Below are positions 32,807 to 43,058 of a DNA stretch of 64,000 nt, piece by piece. Each line of letters starts with the position of its first letter. The first letter of the stretch is position 1. A program made the translations under genes and the position numbers. The notes beneath the pieces are model-generated. The model was not told where the DNA came from. It did no database searches and worked only from the letters and a program-made list of their open reading frames with translations. The stretch comes from Pycnopodia helianthoides (lineage: Eukaryota; Echinodermata; Asteroidea; Forcipulatida; Asteriidae), in contig CM063243.1 of the NCBI GenBank assembly GCA_032158295.1, positions 7,324,948-7,388,947 on the forward strand, in the 5' to 3' direction.

Positions 32807-33051
32807 GTCAGGTTGGTGTAGTGGTATGTTGCCTCGCCTTCCACCTCTGGGGACCCCAGTTCAAATCACACCGGGGTACTACGTGGATTGGGTTTTTCAG
32901 TCCCTGCCTGATTGCGTGGGTTTTCCCTGGAACATTTCTCTGGGGTTTTTCCTCCCACACCTAAAACTGAAACTTCCTTCATTGTCTTCTCTCCACGGGG
33001 TTCTTGGCTAGTATAGTGACTTTCTGAGAGTCCTTGGCTTCACAACCGGAA

Positions 33052-33086
<35 letters not shown>

Positions 33087-33088
33087 AC
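32807..33088 (+). mobile_element. tRNA-derived SINE with (AAAT)n tail
   Basis: GTTGGTGTAGTGGTATG is an A-box-like head and AGTTCAAATCACACC a B-box-like segment, spaced as in a tRNA. A 180-bp body includes GTGGGTTTTCCCTGG and TTTTTCCTCCCACACC, then an AATAAATAAATAAA tail (33050-33087). It is abundant SINE architecture and no gene is encoded. Confidence 0.7.
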
Positions 33089-33239
33089 AGACAGATTATC
33101 TCGATCCTTTGCTGCACAGAAAGTTGTACGATGCGCGCGCATGTGAGAGGAGAGTGGTACATGGATATTTGTTGCCCGCTCATGTGATCGTTCTGCGCCA
33201 ATGAAAATACAGCATTCAAGACAGAGGTATAACAAATTA

Positions 33240-33440
33240 GAATGTTACAATCTGTACTCATCAGAAAGGTCTTTAAAAACCCACACAGAGTGTGATCTAT
33301 TTTGACCTTGACTTGTGGTTCAAACCGGAAGTTGAGGTTAAAAATTTGAAATTTTTTCAACTCCTGAACCACATATTGGAAATTCTTATAATCTAGTCAT
33401 TGTCAGAAAGGTCTTCACAGACTTAACAAATGCTACACAA
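33240..33440. repeat. Repeat family 'R1' fragment
   Basis: 'gtgatctattttgaccttgac', 'ggttcaaaccggaagttga' and 'catattgga' blocks match the R1 copies at 23-26 kb. Another fragment lies at 34340-34510 around a (GATCT)n run. Confidence 0.5.
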
Positions 33441-33701
33441 AGTGTTACCCCACGTGGAATGGCGTCACCAGTGTGATGGGGGGCAGGAGGGGCCTGCGCC
33501 CTCATTCATATCAGTATGTGGACTATAACGCAGTCATGACAAATGCATGGAAACGCGCGTAAATGTATGTTGTGGTTTTGCGGTTACAGAGAGTGCAGGA
33601 AGCCACAAAGTTCAGTTTAATACGTGGTGGTCTGAACGCAGACCAATAGCTCCGTTAACACAACGTAGTCAGATGCGCAACAGAGAGATTTAAACAGCAA
33701 A

Positions 33702-33818
33702 ATGGCCAGCGAAAAAGGTAGCTTAGATCATTTCTTCTCCATATCAAAGCGCCCGTCTTTGCCTCGTGCTCTAACACCTAAGAGGCAGAGACGTGAAAAT
33801 ACAGAAGATGCATGCTGA
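33702..33818 (+). CDS. Short unrecognised ORF, possible transposon 5' fragment
   Basis: ATG in a favourable context (aaaATGg) opens a 38-residue frame: MASEKGSLDHFFSISKRP, then PRALTPKRQRRE and a stop. The basic PKRQRR looks like a nuclear localisation signal. The LDHFF opening resembles N-termini of some hAT-type transposases, but this is a weak resemblance. It may be a broken 5' end. No splice site continues it convincingly. Confidence 0.25.
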   Translation: MASEKGSLDHFFSISKRPSLPRALTPKRQRRENTEDAC

Positions 33819-34734
33819 TTCTGAAGTGGTACCATCAGAGTATTGCATGGACTCTGCATCCGAGGATTCCGCCCTATTTTAAATATCCGTTTCATTATAA
33901 TTACACCCGCAATTTCAATCCTGGTTTTGATTGAATTTGGTTTTGATTTTTGTTAATGGCTTACACTTTTGGGTTATTTGGGTTTGGGGTATTTACACTG
34001 AAATAAAGCATACAAACAATAATTTAATTAGCACTCACAGAGCCTAATTTGAGAATGCCGTGTATAACTCTAAATTGATACTTGGTAATCACTGTTGGTA
34101 ATTTAATCCTTACAGTATACAGTAGAAAAGTTTTATCTTATAAAATTGACAAGTTCTCTAAGATTTGGTTTTTTTCGCAATCTTTTGTTACCTGCAAACT
34201 ATGTAGACTGTTTTAGAACTGCATTGGTGTGTATCAACTCTCAGTTAACATATTTAATGATAATCTTGCACTTCTTTGGCCCCCCAAATTTAATCTTTGC
34301 CCCCACTTGCCCCCCAAATGAAAATGTCTAGTTATGCCACTGCCCACGTGACCTTGACCTCACCTGACCTGATCTGATCTGATCTGACCTTGACCTCCAG
34401 TTCAAAACAAAATAGTTTATAACTCCTTCACCACACATTGGATTTTTACAATCTAACATCAAACCGGAAGTTGAAGTTTAATATTGGAAAAAGTCTACCC
34501 TGAACCACACATTGGATTGATAAGGTAAAATGTTGTCATCAACTCATTCAATCATCATTTGATGAAATCACTCACGAAACCTTGTTTTTGTAATTAACAA
34601 AACCAGTATCTAGCTTAGTAAAAGCATTTTTACAAGTTGGTTATTTGTCAGACATTTGGGTAGGCAGATGCAGTTGGATTGGTCATTGCATTAAGGGGCA
34701 GGGCTTATCAAATTTGTCCAGTGTGACATATTAA

Positions 34735-34854
34735 GGGAATAAAAGGGTAGTGACGCGGTCTTAACCGGCCGTTTAAAACCGGCAGGGTCGTGGCCGTGTG
34801 ATAAAGGACAGAGCCGAAGGCCGGTTAAGACCAAGTCACTACTCTTTTATTCCC
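34735..34854. repeat. 120-bp foldback hairpin
   Basis: GGGAATAAAAGGGTAGTGAC then GGTCTTAACCGGCC at the left is matched, with few mismatches, by the complement at the right (GGCCGGTTAAGACC, then GTCACTACTCTTTTATTCCC). The loop is GC-rich with further CCGGC words. It looks like a tiny MITE or the palindromic end of a larger one. Confidence 0.7.
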
Positions 34855-35247
34855 ATTCATAAATGCCCTTTTTGTTTAAAAGCGTAATATCGTTGGAAAA
34901 ATCTTAACTTTTCTGTTAACTTTCATTTCCTGTCACGTCCTCGAGCCCTGTTTCGCAAAGGATATACATGCCACGCTCAACAGTTGTGCGTACGCGGGCG
35001 TCATAACACTAACATGTTTTTAGATTGAATACCAATATGTGTTGATTGCGTTTTGCGTAATCTAGCCTGCGTGTAACCTTGCGTGCCACAGGTGTGTTTA
35101 AACACTTCTAGCCGTGTCTATATCACCCGTTTAAACACCCCCACGTGACACGCTCTCCACCAATCAGAATGGATAAACTGTCCCAGGTTTTAATGAATAA
35201 CTATTAATTACATGCTTACACAATAAATGTAATGTTATTTATTTCAG

Positions 35248-35430
35248 ATATGTATATTGGTGTTCTAGTAGCATGCCCATCACTGGCTGTAGCTGAAGTC
35301 TTAATTGAGCCAAGAGGTCTATACCAGAAATCAGCTTTATCTTTTGGGACAGTTGTTAATCAATTACTACACACTGAGAATCATGACATTGGGGTTCAGC
35401 TTCTACAAAACTTACAAAAGATCAAATCAG
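35248..35430 (+). CDS. CLHC1: CLHC1 exon (helical repeats after the linker)
   Basis: The acceptor is tgttatttatttcag and the donor TCA-G|gtgagt. It reads D-MYIGVLVACPSLAVAEVLIE, GLYQKSALSFGTVVNQLLHT and HDIGVQLLQNLQKIKS. It is alpha-helical and keeps phase with both neighbours (1 in, 1 out). It has no separate motif I can name. The next intron, 28.5 kb, carries the Penelope-like array. Confidence 0.8.
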
Positions 35431-35798
35431 GTGAGTTGTTATATTAGGATGTTCATTAGCAATGCAAAACAAAATAATTATTTTTAGTTTGATTCTTGCA
35501 AAGGTGCACCTTTGATGGCCAAATTGACATGAGCTTTCCCATTTAACATGCTTTAAACTTGACTATTAGTTTTTCATTTTGGGTTTACAAGTTACAGTAA
35601 AAGTACTTGGTTAAGAAAAGTGAGTAAAAGGGAAGAAAAGCCTACCCTTGAATGAATTAATACAAAAGGTTGTGATATATTAATTACTAATTACATGCAG
35701 AATATACACAAATGTCCAGACAATGTTGACCGGACGGTACTTGGTCTATTTTCTAGTGAAAAGGGACCATGTCGGCCGGTCTATTGACTCATGAAAGT

Positions 35799-35918
35799 AA
35801 ATCTCAGATAAATCATCTATAGATGTATCTCTACTACCAAAATCAAATATGAGCTAAATAAACTTTTTAAAAAGGATTGGCACTCATCCAAAGTTGGGTT
35901 CAGGTGAGAAAAAATATA
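35799..35918. repeat. Left terminal inverted repeat
   Basis: AAATCTCAGATAAATCATCT to GGTTCAGGTGAGAAAAAATA is repeated in inverted orientation at 62357-62478, with only a few mismatches (for example CATCCAAAG against CATCTAAAG). Confidence 0.85.
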
Positions 35919-35969
35919 AAAAACACCCCTTTTGTCATGCGAGCAGATCCCCGTGTTAACGGTAGTTAA

Positions 35970-36075
35970 ACATGTACATTAGATCTACTTATGTACTATA
36001 TTCAGCCTTGGTACTCATTTCCTTCATGGTCAGGTTGCATTTTGAAAATGACACAATTTTTTTACATATTCGGGT
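35970..36075. repeat. Subterminal inverted block of the TIR transposon
   Basis: CAGCCTTGGTACTCATTTCC and TTCATGGTCAGGTTGCATTT recur as complements at 38976-39078. The pair suggests that the transposon's two ends share long, interrupted inverted arms. Confidence 0.8.
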
Positions 36076-36789
36076 CATTCTTCAGTAAGTGTCTATTTAC
36101 GTGTCCCTATACTTTAACACCGTATAGAAGGAAATTGCATTATTTACAAAAACATTTTTTTTGTGGATTTATGTTAAACACAATTCCGATAAAGGACCAC
36201 AAAAGTAAAGAAAAAAGTGTGACATGTTATTTATTTTCCCGGACGTTAGATGTCAACCCCCGGAAAACCCATGCCCTGATCGTACAATGTAAAATTTCTT
36301 ATTGTTGTATTTTTGGGTGAAGGGAATTATTTTAACAATTTTTATTTTTAAACGCTCAGGTATTTATTAGTTAAATTAATAAAAACCTTCAAAATATGCA
36401 ATTATAGACCATTCAAGTCATAATTTACGTTTTTTTATCGGGAAATGTTTGTCCCTAGGTTTTATGTCAGATACCGTCACGAACCTTTGCAGCGCCCTCC
36501 AGAATTAATAAAAATAGACATAAACAAGTCCTTCAGTCTTTGCGCGCGAGTGACGTCTCTTGCATCTTGTAAACAGTTATCTCCAGGTAGAGCGAATAAA
36601 AACCCACAAAAACTAGGATTTAAGTGAAATTATAGGAGTGTACCTTTATTCAGTGTCATCTCCGAACGCTATGGAACCCATTAAATATATATACAGTTAT
36701 TGGTTTTTTTAAGGATTTGTTGTGAAATTATTCATGAACTATACCAGGTACGTGGACTTCGCGCCAGACATCGTCTGCACCTCGTTGTT

Positions 36790-36965
36790 ACACTTGGATA
36801 AAAGTTTGGACCGTCATATCCGTCACGGTCAGTTCCGTCACATTCACTGTGTTATAAAGTCATTTCCGTCACAACTTTATTATCTCCGTCATGGCATTGT
36901 CATATCCGTCACATGAGTTTTTTGTGCATATTTTGTGCATATTTTGTGCATATTTTGTGCACAAT
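36790..36965. repeat. Degenerate TCCGTCAC repeats and a 12-bp tandem
   Basis: CCGTCA(C/T) words occur about nine times between 36810 and 36913, followed by four copies of ATTTTGTGCAT (36920-36965). A reverse form (GTGACGGAG) appears again near 37290. Clustered short repeats near a transposon end often bind the transposase, but that is only an inference here. Confidence 0.5.
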
Positions 36966-37529
36966 GTTTAAACTAATACAGGAATGAGAACAAAACCAGT
37001 TGCATTTGATAAAGTTAAACATTGTGTGTCTGCTAGTTAATCTGAAGTTAAACATTTTTGAAAGGAAGTTGGTAAAAAATTGAACCGCAGCCAGTGTTTT
37101 TGCTAAAATTCACCTCTTATTGATTAATTTAATTTGTACAAGGGTATAAAATCGGTCAATTAAAGTGAAACAATAAAATTTGTTGATTCATTTGAGGACG
37201 ATACTCTACAATTTTACAGACCGCGACATGGACATTGATTTGTAGTCTTAAATCAACAATTTTTTCAAGTTTGGTTTGTTCGAAAAGTGTGACGGAGATG
37301 ACTAAATGCAATGACTGACCAGAAACTTAAAGAGGAAAATTTAAATTAATTTCGGTAAAGATTGCGCCAAACACATTTTTCCCATGCTAGGGATATCCAT
37401 CTATTGGAAACAATATTCAAAGTTGCAAAAATTACGTTTTTAAAATCGGTTTTCCTGCAACTCAAAAATAGGAGACCCATTCGGAGACATAAATTTGACT
37501 TAGATGGGCATTTAACAAAAGTACCAAAA

Positions 37530-37810
37530 ATGTCTTCTAGCTTTTAGAATACTGTCTTGTAAGTTGCAGTAGTTTGCTGGTAGTTTTTCTTGAATGTTAT
37601 TGAAGTCTGCTTTAGCTAACTTGTACTGATGGCCCCTTGTCTCTGTAGTTCTGGAGCACTGATTTTGCCTATCACATTCTCAAATGGTATGCAAAACTCA
37701 TTGCAGGAGTCATGTGGCCATGCAAGGACAGTGTATTTGTATTCTTTGATCTTCTCATGAACTTCATATAGAAATCATTGTTCCTGTGATCTTCAACAAT
37801 TAAGCCAACT
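37530..37810 (-). pseudogene. Inverted C-terminal fragment of the transposon gene
   Basis: The minus strand reads VGLIVEDHRNNDFYMKFMRR, then (frame change) WPHDSCNEFCIPFENVIGKI and APELQRQG. The plus-strand fragment at 38630-38900 carries the same block (VYVKFMRR and a matching downstream tail). The block W-Y-x-G-x-V, V-K-F-M, W-P, then C-x-x-P-x-x-x-V is the C-terminus of an uncharacterised family often found near transposons. Two inverted copies point to a rearranged or foldback-like origin. Confidence 0.5.
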
Positions 37811-38039
37811 TTAACACACCATTTTCTTCTTTTTCCTCTTGTACAACCCCCCCCCCCCCAAATGAACTCTTGAGATTTCAAGCACACATTGAAGAAACCA
37901 GGGGGGGAATACAATATGGTCAGATAGGTGGTAGCAAAAGTTTTTAAAAGTTCTTGTAAAATAAGTGGCTGAATGCTCCATTACTGAAATAAACTAACTT
38001 GGGAGACTGCTTGTACAAGTGTTGTCATGATTTTAGACT

Positions 38040-38900
38040 GCATGAAACACGATATATAAGTGTCTATGCCCTCATATCAAGGCTTATTTCTTGTATCAAG
38101 GAGAAGCTTCCAGCAAAGGCAGTATATTTCAGTGATGGGGCAGCCAGCCAGTATAGCAATTACAAGAACTTGTGAAACCTTTGCTACCTTGTATCTGACC
38201 GTGGACTTGAAACACCGGCCACAAAGAGACTGGTAGCAAGAGCCAGTTTTCAGGCTACCAAGAATGAGCAGATTCTGACACCACAGCAGATTTTTACATG
38301 GGCTGATTAGAACATCAATGGCATCAAGTTCTTCTACATGTTCTATGTCAGTAATAGTGATGTAAAAGCTAATGCAAAAAAGTACAAACTACATGTAGGT
38401 GATCGACTCTCTTCATCAAAGACTATATTATGTACTCGATCACATCATAGTTTTGTTCCTGTGGCTAATGGAAAAATGAAAATTAATATGCAGTGACTTT
38501 CTGATGACAATGTTTATAGCATTGTTTCCATTGGAGATCATGCAAAAACAGATCAAAATACTAATGCAACAGAGTACCAACCAGGTCGATACATTGCATG
38601 TATGTATGACAATGAATGGTACATTTTGGCACAATTGTTGAGAGATAAGAGTGTCTATGTGTATGTGAAGTTCATGAGAAGAATAAGAACTCAAATACAT
38701 TGTCGAGTCCTGGCCTAATGACTCAGTGTTGCATACCATTTCAGGGTGTGATATGTACCATACATGTAGTACTACAGAACTACAGGGACAGGGGGCCATC
38801 AGCAAATTATCTAAAGCAGACTTCAATTACATTCAGAACAGACTACCAGTATTTAGCAAGTAAACTACTGCAACTTACTGGACAGTATTCTGGAAGCTAG
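38040..38900 (+). pseudogene. Decayed gene of uncharacterised transposon-associated family
   Basis: A frame with a few stops reads AVYFSDGAASQYSNYKNL, TKRLVARASFQATKNEQILT, PQQIFTWAD, GIKFFYMFYVSNSDVKA, LCTRSHHSFVP, then EYQPGRYIACMYDNEWYILA and VYVKFMRR. I recall this order (SDGAASQYKN...; K-R-L-A-A-R-A; G-T-R-S-H-H; V-A-C-x-Y-D-x-x-W-Y) from many uncharacterised invertebrate proteins. The SDG box may be an active-site Asp in an RNase H-like fold, which is an inference. A stretch equivalent to 'WHFFATSHGKG' is missing. It is dead. Confidence 0.5.
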
Positions 38901-38975
38901 TAGCTAGAATACATGCGTGATACTTTGGTTAAAATAAATGCCCATCTACACTTGTAAGTCAATTTATGTCCACCA

Positions 38976-39078
38976 ATATGTAAAACATTGTGTAATTTTC
39001 AAAATGCAACCTGACCATGAAGGAAATGAGTACCAAGGCTGAAATTTAGACATAAGTAGATCTTATGTACACGTTTAA
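38976..39078. repeat. Subterminal inverted block, right copy
   Basis: This is the complement of 35970-36075 (AATGCAACCTGACCATGAAG, GAAATGAGTACCAAGGCTG). The nested element begins directly after it. Confidence 0.8.
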
Positions 39079-39592
39079 AGATGCTCTGAAATATTTGGTT
39101 TTTATATTTTTCCATTAGATGGAGTCCAGAAGAAATAGAAAACATTATTTTGAGTCCATTACCTCACAATAAAACAGGGTAAAAATGTATTTTCTCCGAA
39201 ACACTCCCAGCCAAAGATCCGAAAACTGCGAGGTCAAACAAACCACGTGACAAAGGACTTGTGACATCACCGGTTGCTAGTTGATGTATTTACGTAGCTA
39301 ACGCAAATACACAACCAAACTTTTACAACCAACACGGCAGGACAATCCAACAGGCACATAATCAGCAATTTTGAACAGTTTTTTTAGGGGCAATTCCGCA
39401 GCTTGGCTTGATTTTAGTACATCGATCGACACGTCAATTACGTTGTACAACTCTAACGATATGTACAGTACATACACATGACAATGCACTACACCGTGCT
39501 TTGCCTGTTGAGGTTACTCGGTTACCCGACTGATTGTCCGTTACATGTTAACAATTTTACGGTTCTGAACCGTCCAAAAATTCACTTGAAGG

Positions 39593-39681
39593 TGCCGTGA
39601 AATGCAGACCACATTGCAATCTCACGGTGTGCACAACGCACAATCCATTGCAACATACGAGTGGTCAAAATGCGATATTAC
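39593..39681. repeat. 89-bp target duplication, left copy
   Basis: The segment from TGCCGTGAAATGCAGACCAC to TCAAAATGCGATATTAC is identical to 61682-61770. The two copies sit directly at both edges of the Penelope-like array. This is the clearest sign that the outer limits of the array are insertion boundaries. Confidence 0.9.
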
Positions 39682-39936
39682 TGATAGAGAAATGATGGCG
39701 CTGTCCCATTCAGTGACACTCCAACACTGTTGACTTGAGATTTACATAAAACTGTAAAAATGTTTTTACATGCTTTATGGGTGAGGTTTGCGTCTGGGTA
39801 ATATGTTCGTATTTTTGTCAAATTGACGGGGGTGATATGACAAACATAAATAGGACCAGAGGAACTGGTTGACAAGTGTCAACAAATTGGTTTTCAAGGG
39901 GTAGACCGCGAGGATATTTTTTCAGATCCTCTTTGT

Positions 39937-39989
39937 GTATAGCAATAACATGTTTTCATGCCTTCTTGGCACTCATCAGTTGCATGTGG
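39937..39989 (-). ncRNA. Hammerhead ribozyme motif (3' fragment)
   Basis: Same sequence as the motif described at 45148-45200. Predicted cleavage lies between 39946 and 39945 (minus-strand direction). Confidence 0.8.
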
Positions 39990-40093
39990 GTGATTCTAAT
40001 AGAATCTGTAGGTCTTATGTCTTGTGAAAGACATATTATTTGTGTAGTTCGCTTAGGTTCAGGTAAAATGTAATATTTTCCGTATGCGGATTT

Positions 40094-40413
40094 TTAGTCC
40101 TGAGTTGAGTTTTCAGTATATGTGACCTGTTCCTCCAATAAGGATATTAGGATGTTTAGTGTTTCATCCGGGTCTTCAAAACCCGAATCATCAGGGGGTG
40201 GAGCGAGCTGTTTAGAGGTTGAGTCGGTTGGACTCCGGTTTAGTTTTGCTCTGATCATCTTTTCCCTTATGTTTTGATCTTTTCTATACGCAATGAAAGG
40301 AGGGTCTGGAAAGATCCCCGAAAGTGTTTCATGATTGCGTATTAGAGACCAGTTTTGTTTGATGGATTTGTTTAGGTCACTTTGGTTGATGTACGGGTTG
40401 TATGTCGTACTGA
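40094..40413 (-). pseudogene. PLE reverse transcriptase, C-terminal remnant
   Basis: It encodes only the last 105 or so residues (from TTYNPYINQSDLNKSIKQ to the stop). All catalytic motifs are absent because of the 5' truncation. Confidence 0.85.
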
Positions 40414-40668
40414 TGATAGAGAAATGATGGCGCTGTCCCATTCAGTGACACTCCAACACTGTTGACTTGAGATTTACATAAAACTGTAAAAATGTTTTTA
40501 CATGCTTTATGGGTGAGGTTTGCGTCTGGGTAATATGTTCGTATTTTTGTCAAATTGACGGGGGTGATATGACAAACATAAATAGGACCAGAGGAACTGG
40601 TTGACAAGTGTCAACAAATTGGTTTTCAAGGGGTAGACCGCGAGGATATTTTTTCAGATCCTCTTTGT

Positions 40669-40721
40669 GTATAGCAATAACATGTTTTCATGCCTTCTTG
40701 GCACTCATCAGTTGCATGTGG
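40669..40721 (-). ncRNA. Hammerhead ribozyme motif, unit 1
   Basis: Same as at 45148-45200. Predicted cleavage lies between 40678 and 40677 (minus-strand direction). Confidence 0.85.
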
Positions 40722-40825
40722 GTGATTCTAATAGAATCTGTAGGTCTTATGTCTTGTGAAAGACATATTATTTGTGTAGTTCGCTTAGGTTCAGGTAAAA
40801 TGTAATATTTTCCGTATGCGGATTT

Positions 40826-42874
40826 TTAGTCCTGAGTTGAGTTTTCAGTATATGTGACCTGTTCCTCCAATAAGGATATTAGGATGTTTAGTGTTTCATC
40901 CGGGTCTTCAAAACCCGAATCATCAGGGGGTGGAGCGAGCTGTTTAGAGGTTGAGTCGGTTGGACTCCGGTTTAGTTTTGCTCTGATCATCTTTTCCCTT
41001 ATGTTTTGATCTTTTCTATACGCAATGAAAGGAGGGTCTGGAAAGATCCCCGAAAGTGTTTCATGATTGCGTATTAGAGACCAGTTTTGTTTGATGGATT
41101 TGTTTAGGTCACTTTGGTTGATGTACGGGTTGTATGTCGTACTGAAAACCAATGGAGTTTTGCTTTCCGTTTTTTCTTGTTGTTTATGAATCAAATTAGA
41201 TCGTTCTCTGTGTGATACTGTTTCCGTGATTTTGTTTATCTCTGAAAGGTTATAGCCTCTTGCTATTAGCTTTTCAGAGAAATTGTTGACTTTAATTAAG
41301 AAATCATCTTCGTTATTTGTGTTTCTGGCATATCGGAGTGTTTCTCCGTATATGAATGCTTTGAACACATGTGGGGGGTGTGATGATGTCTTGTGTAGGT
41401 ATTGGTAGGTTTCAGTAGGTTTGGTATATACTTTTGTGTCTAAAATACCAGTTTCACTGAACCTTTTACCTTTGAAGATTGTTAGGTCAAGGTAGTTGAT
41501 GGCAGTATCAGAGGCCTCAAAAGTGAATTTGAGGGTTGGGTGTATTTGATTCATGTCGTTGATAAGGCTCTTGAAATTGTCAAGGGTGTTGTTATAGATG
41601 ACAAGTATGTCGTCTCTATAACGCCACCAGGTTAGGATGTGATCAGCTTTTTCCAGGATTTGTTTTTCCAGAACATGTAGTGTAATATCACAGATTTCAG
41701 GGCTTGCTGTTGAACCCATGGCGCATCCGATTTTTTGGAGATAGTAGTTGTTACTGAAATGGAAGCAGTTTCTTCCTAATATCAGTTCCAATAGCTTACG
41801 GATGCAGTTGGAGGGTGGTTTTGTGATAGAGTATGGGTGGTTGGTTCGGTCTAGGGCATCGCAAACACTGTTTATTGCTTCCGTTTGACGGACGTTTGTG
41901 TACATTGAGACAACATCAATACTTGTTATCAGAACATTGGGTGGAAATGTGGAATCCTCAAGTTTGCGCAATATGTCTGCGGTATCGCGGACATATGTTG
42001 GTTGGGCGGTAACTATCGGAAGAAGGAAAAAGTCCACAAATTCTGATATTTTGGCTGTAGGGCTTGAACATCCACTTATTATAGGTCTCCCTACGAAAGG
42101 CGTGCCCGCGGGTGGTGTTTTGTGTATCTTCGGCAGAAAATACATAGTAGGGCAGTGGCCTGGTTGTGAGAGTGGATCAAGATAAGCCAGGGTTTGTTTG
42201 TTGATGTATTTGCTTCTATGCATATTGATGAGTAGGTTGTGGACCATTGTAATGGTCTGTTGTGTGATATCTTGGTCAAGCTTTGTGTAGTGCTTGGATT
42301 CAAGATGTCGGTAGCCTACTTCAAGGTAATCAGTGCGGTTCATTATGCAAATGCCTCTTCCTTTGTCGTAAGGTTTAATTACGATGTCTGGATTGTTTTT
42401 TAGTTTGGTTATGGCTGATATTTCTTGTTTGGTCATATTTCTGAGCTGATTGCGCAATCGAATATGAGCAAATTGGTATTTTGTGGCTTCCAAATAATTC
42501 TCGAGTGTCGCACATTGTGTTGAATTTGGATGCCATTTTGAGGGTGGTTTGAAAGGTTGAGCCTTGGTAGGTTTGTTGTGCATTAGGAAGGCAATTCTCA
42601 TTCTTCTTTGGAAGATATTGAAATCACTCAGAAGTTTTTTACGGGTGGGTTTGGCCGGAGTGGGAACAAAGTTGAGACCTTTTCCTAAAGCAACTTTCTC
42701 AATTGTGGAAAGGTTTGCCTTGGATAGGTTGGTTATGAAATGTTCACTTTCTTCTGCCAGTTGTTTAAGAATATTATTCTTTTTGAACCGTTTAGATTTG
42801 GAGCATGTGTGTGAAAAGTTATTGGCTTTTCTTTGGGAGCTGTTTGCTCGTTTATCAAACTTTCGTTTAGTCAT
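40826..42874 (-). CDS. Penelope-like reverse transcriptase (no GIY-YIG endonuclease)
   Basis: The 682-residue protein would copy element RNA into DNA. A basic N-terminus (residues 1-35) precedes the Penelope block GKGLNFVPTPAKPT (64-77). YFLPKIHKTP (245) and GRPIISGCSSP (262) are followed by motif A SIDVVSMYTNV (318-328, catalytic D320), motif B AMGSTASPEICD (385-396), motif C WWRYRDDILVI (416-426, D421/D422) and YLDLTIFKGK (461-470). KVYTKPTETYQYLHKTSSHP (481-500) is the Penelope/telomerase-like thumb entry. After the IREKMIRAKLN helix (625-635) the protein ends in an acidic tail, where canonical Penelope proteins carry a GIY-YIG nuclease. The ATG lies 184 nt after the ORF1 stop. Confidence 0.9.
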   Translation of the reverse strand: MTKRKFDKRANSSQRKANNFSHTCSKSKRFKKNNILKQLAEESEHFITNLSKANLSTIEKVALGKGLNFVPTPAKPTRKKLLSDFNIFQRRMRIAFLMHNKPTKAQPFKPPSKWHPNSTQCATLENYLEATKYQFAHIRLRNQLRNMTKQEISAITKLKNNPDIVIKPYDKGRGICIMNRTDYLEVGYRHLESKHYTKLDQDITQQTITMVHNLLINMHRSKYINKQTLAYLDPLSQPGHCPTMYFLPKIHKTPPAGTPFVGRPIISGCSSPTAKISEFVDFFLLPIVTAQPTYVRDTADILRKLEDSTFPPNVLITSIDVVSMYTNVRQTEAINSVCDALDRTNHPYSITKPPSNCIRKLLELILGRNCFHFSNNYYLQKIGCAMGSTASPEICDITLHVLEKQILEKADHILTWWRYRDDILVIYNNTLDNFKSLINDMNQIHPTLKFTFEASDTAINYLDLTIFKGKRFSETGILDTKVYTKPTETYQYLHKTSSHPPHVFKAFIYGETLRYARNTNNEDDFLIKVNNFSEKLIARGYNLSEINKITETVSHRERSNLIHKQQEKTESKTPLVFSTTYNPYINQSDLNKSIKQNWSLIRNHETLSGIFPDPPFIAYRKDQNIREKMIRAKLNRSPTDSTSKQLAPPPDDSGFEDPDETLNILISLLEEQVTYTENSTQD

Positions 42875-43058
42875 ACTTATGAAAGAAGAGTTATACCAGT
42901 AGTTGTGTTCAGTAATAATATATACTTGGATTTGTCGTATTATATTATTATTATTAGATTATTTATTTAATGAAAAATAAATAACAAAGCTGTATATTAT
43001 CTCTCTTTGGAAGATGGGGTGGTCCTGAAAAGGACCGGTTTGTTTGAAAGTAAACGAG

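Larger units (their letters stand above)
29624..35247. other. CLHC1 intron with DIRS copy, SINE and hairpins
   Basis: The intron holds a deleted DIRS element (30050-32745), a SINE (32807-33088), R1 repeat pieces (33240-33440, 34340-34510), a short ORF (33702-33818) and a hairpin (34735-34854). 29624-30050 and 33820-34340 show nothing further that I recognise. Confidence 0.6.
39682..40413 (-). mobile_element. PLE 3' fragment (5'-truncated copy)
   Basis: It is identical in layout to 40414-41145. It starts (minus strand) inside the RT gene near residue 577 and runs through the RT stop and hammerhead to the exact unit 3' end, which abuts the left target copy. The neighbouring full unit joins it directly at its own 3' end. 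Together they create the direct repeat ('pseudo-LTR') known from Penelope elements. Confidence 0.9.

Noticed and set aside
41898..42902. Open frames on the + strand repeated in every array unit (for example 95, 112 and 80 residues).
   Set aside because: They are antisense to the RT and ORF1 genes, recur only because the units are copies, and show no domain or start context.
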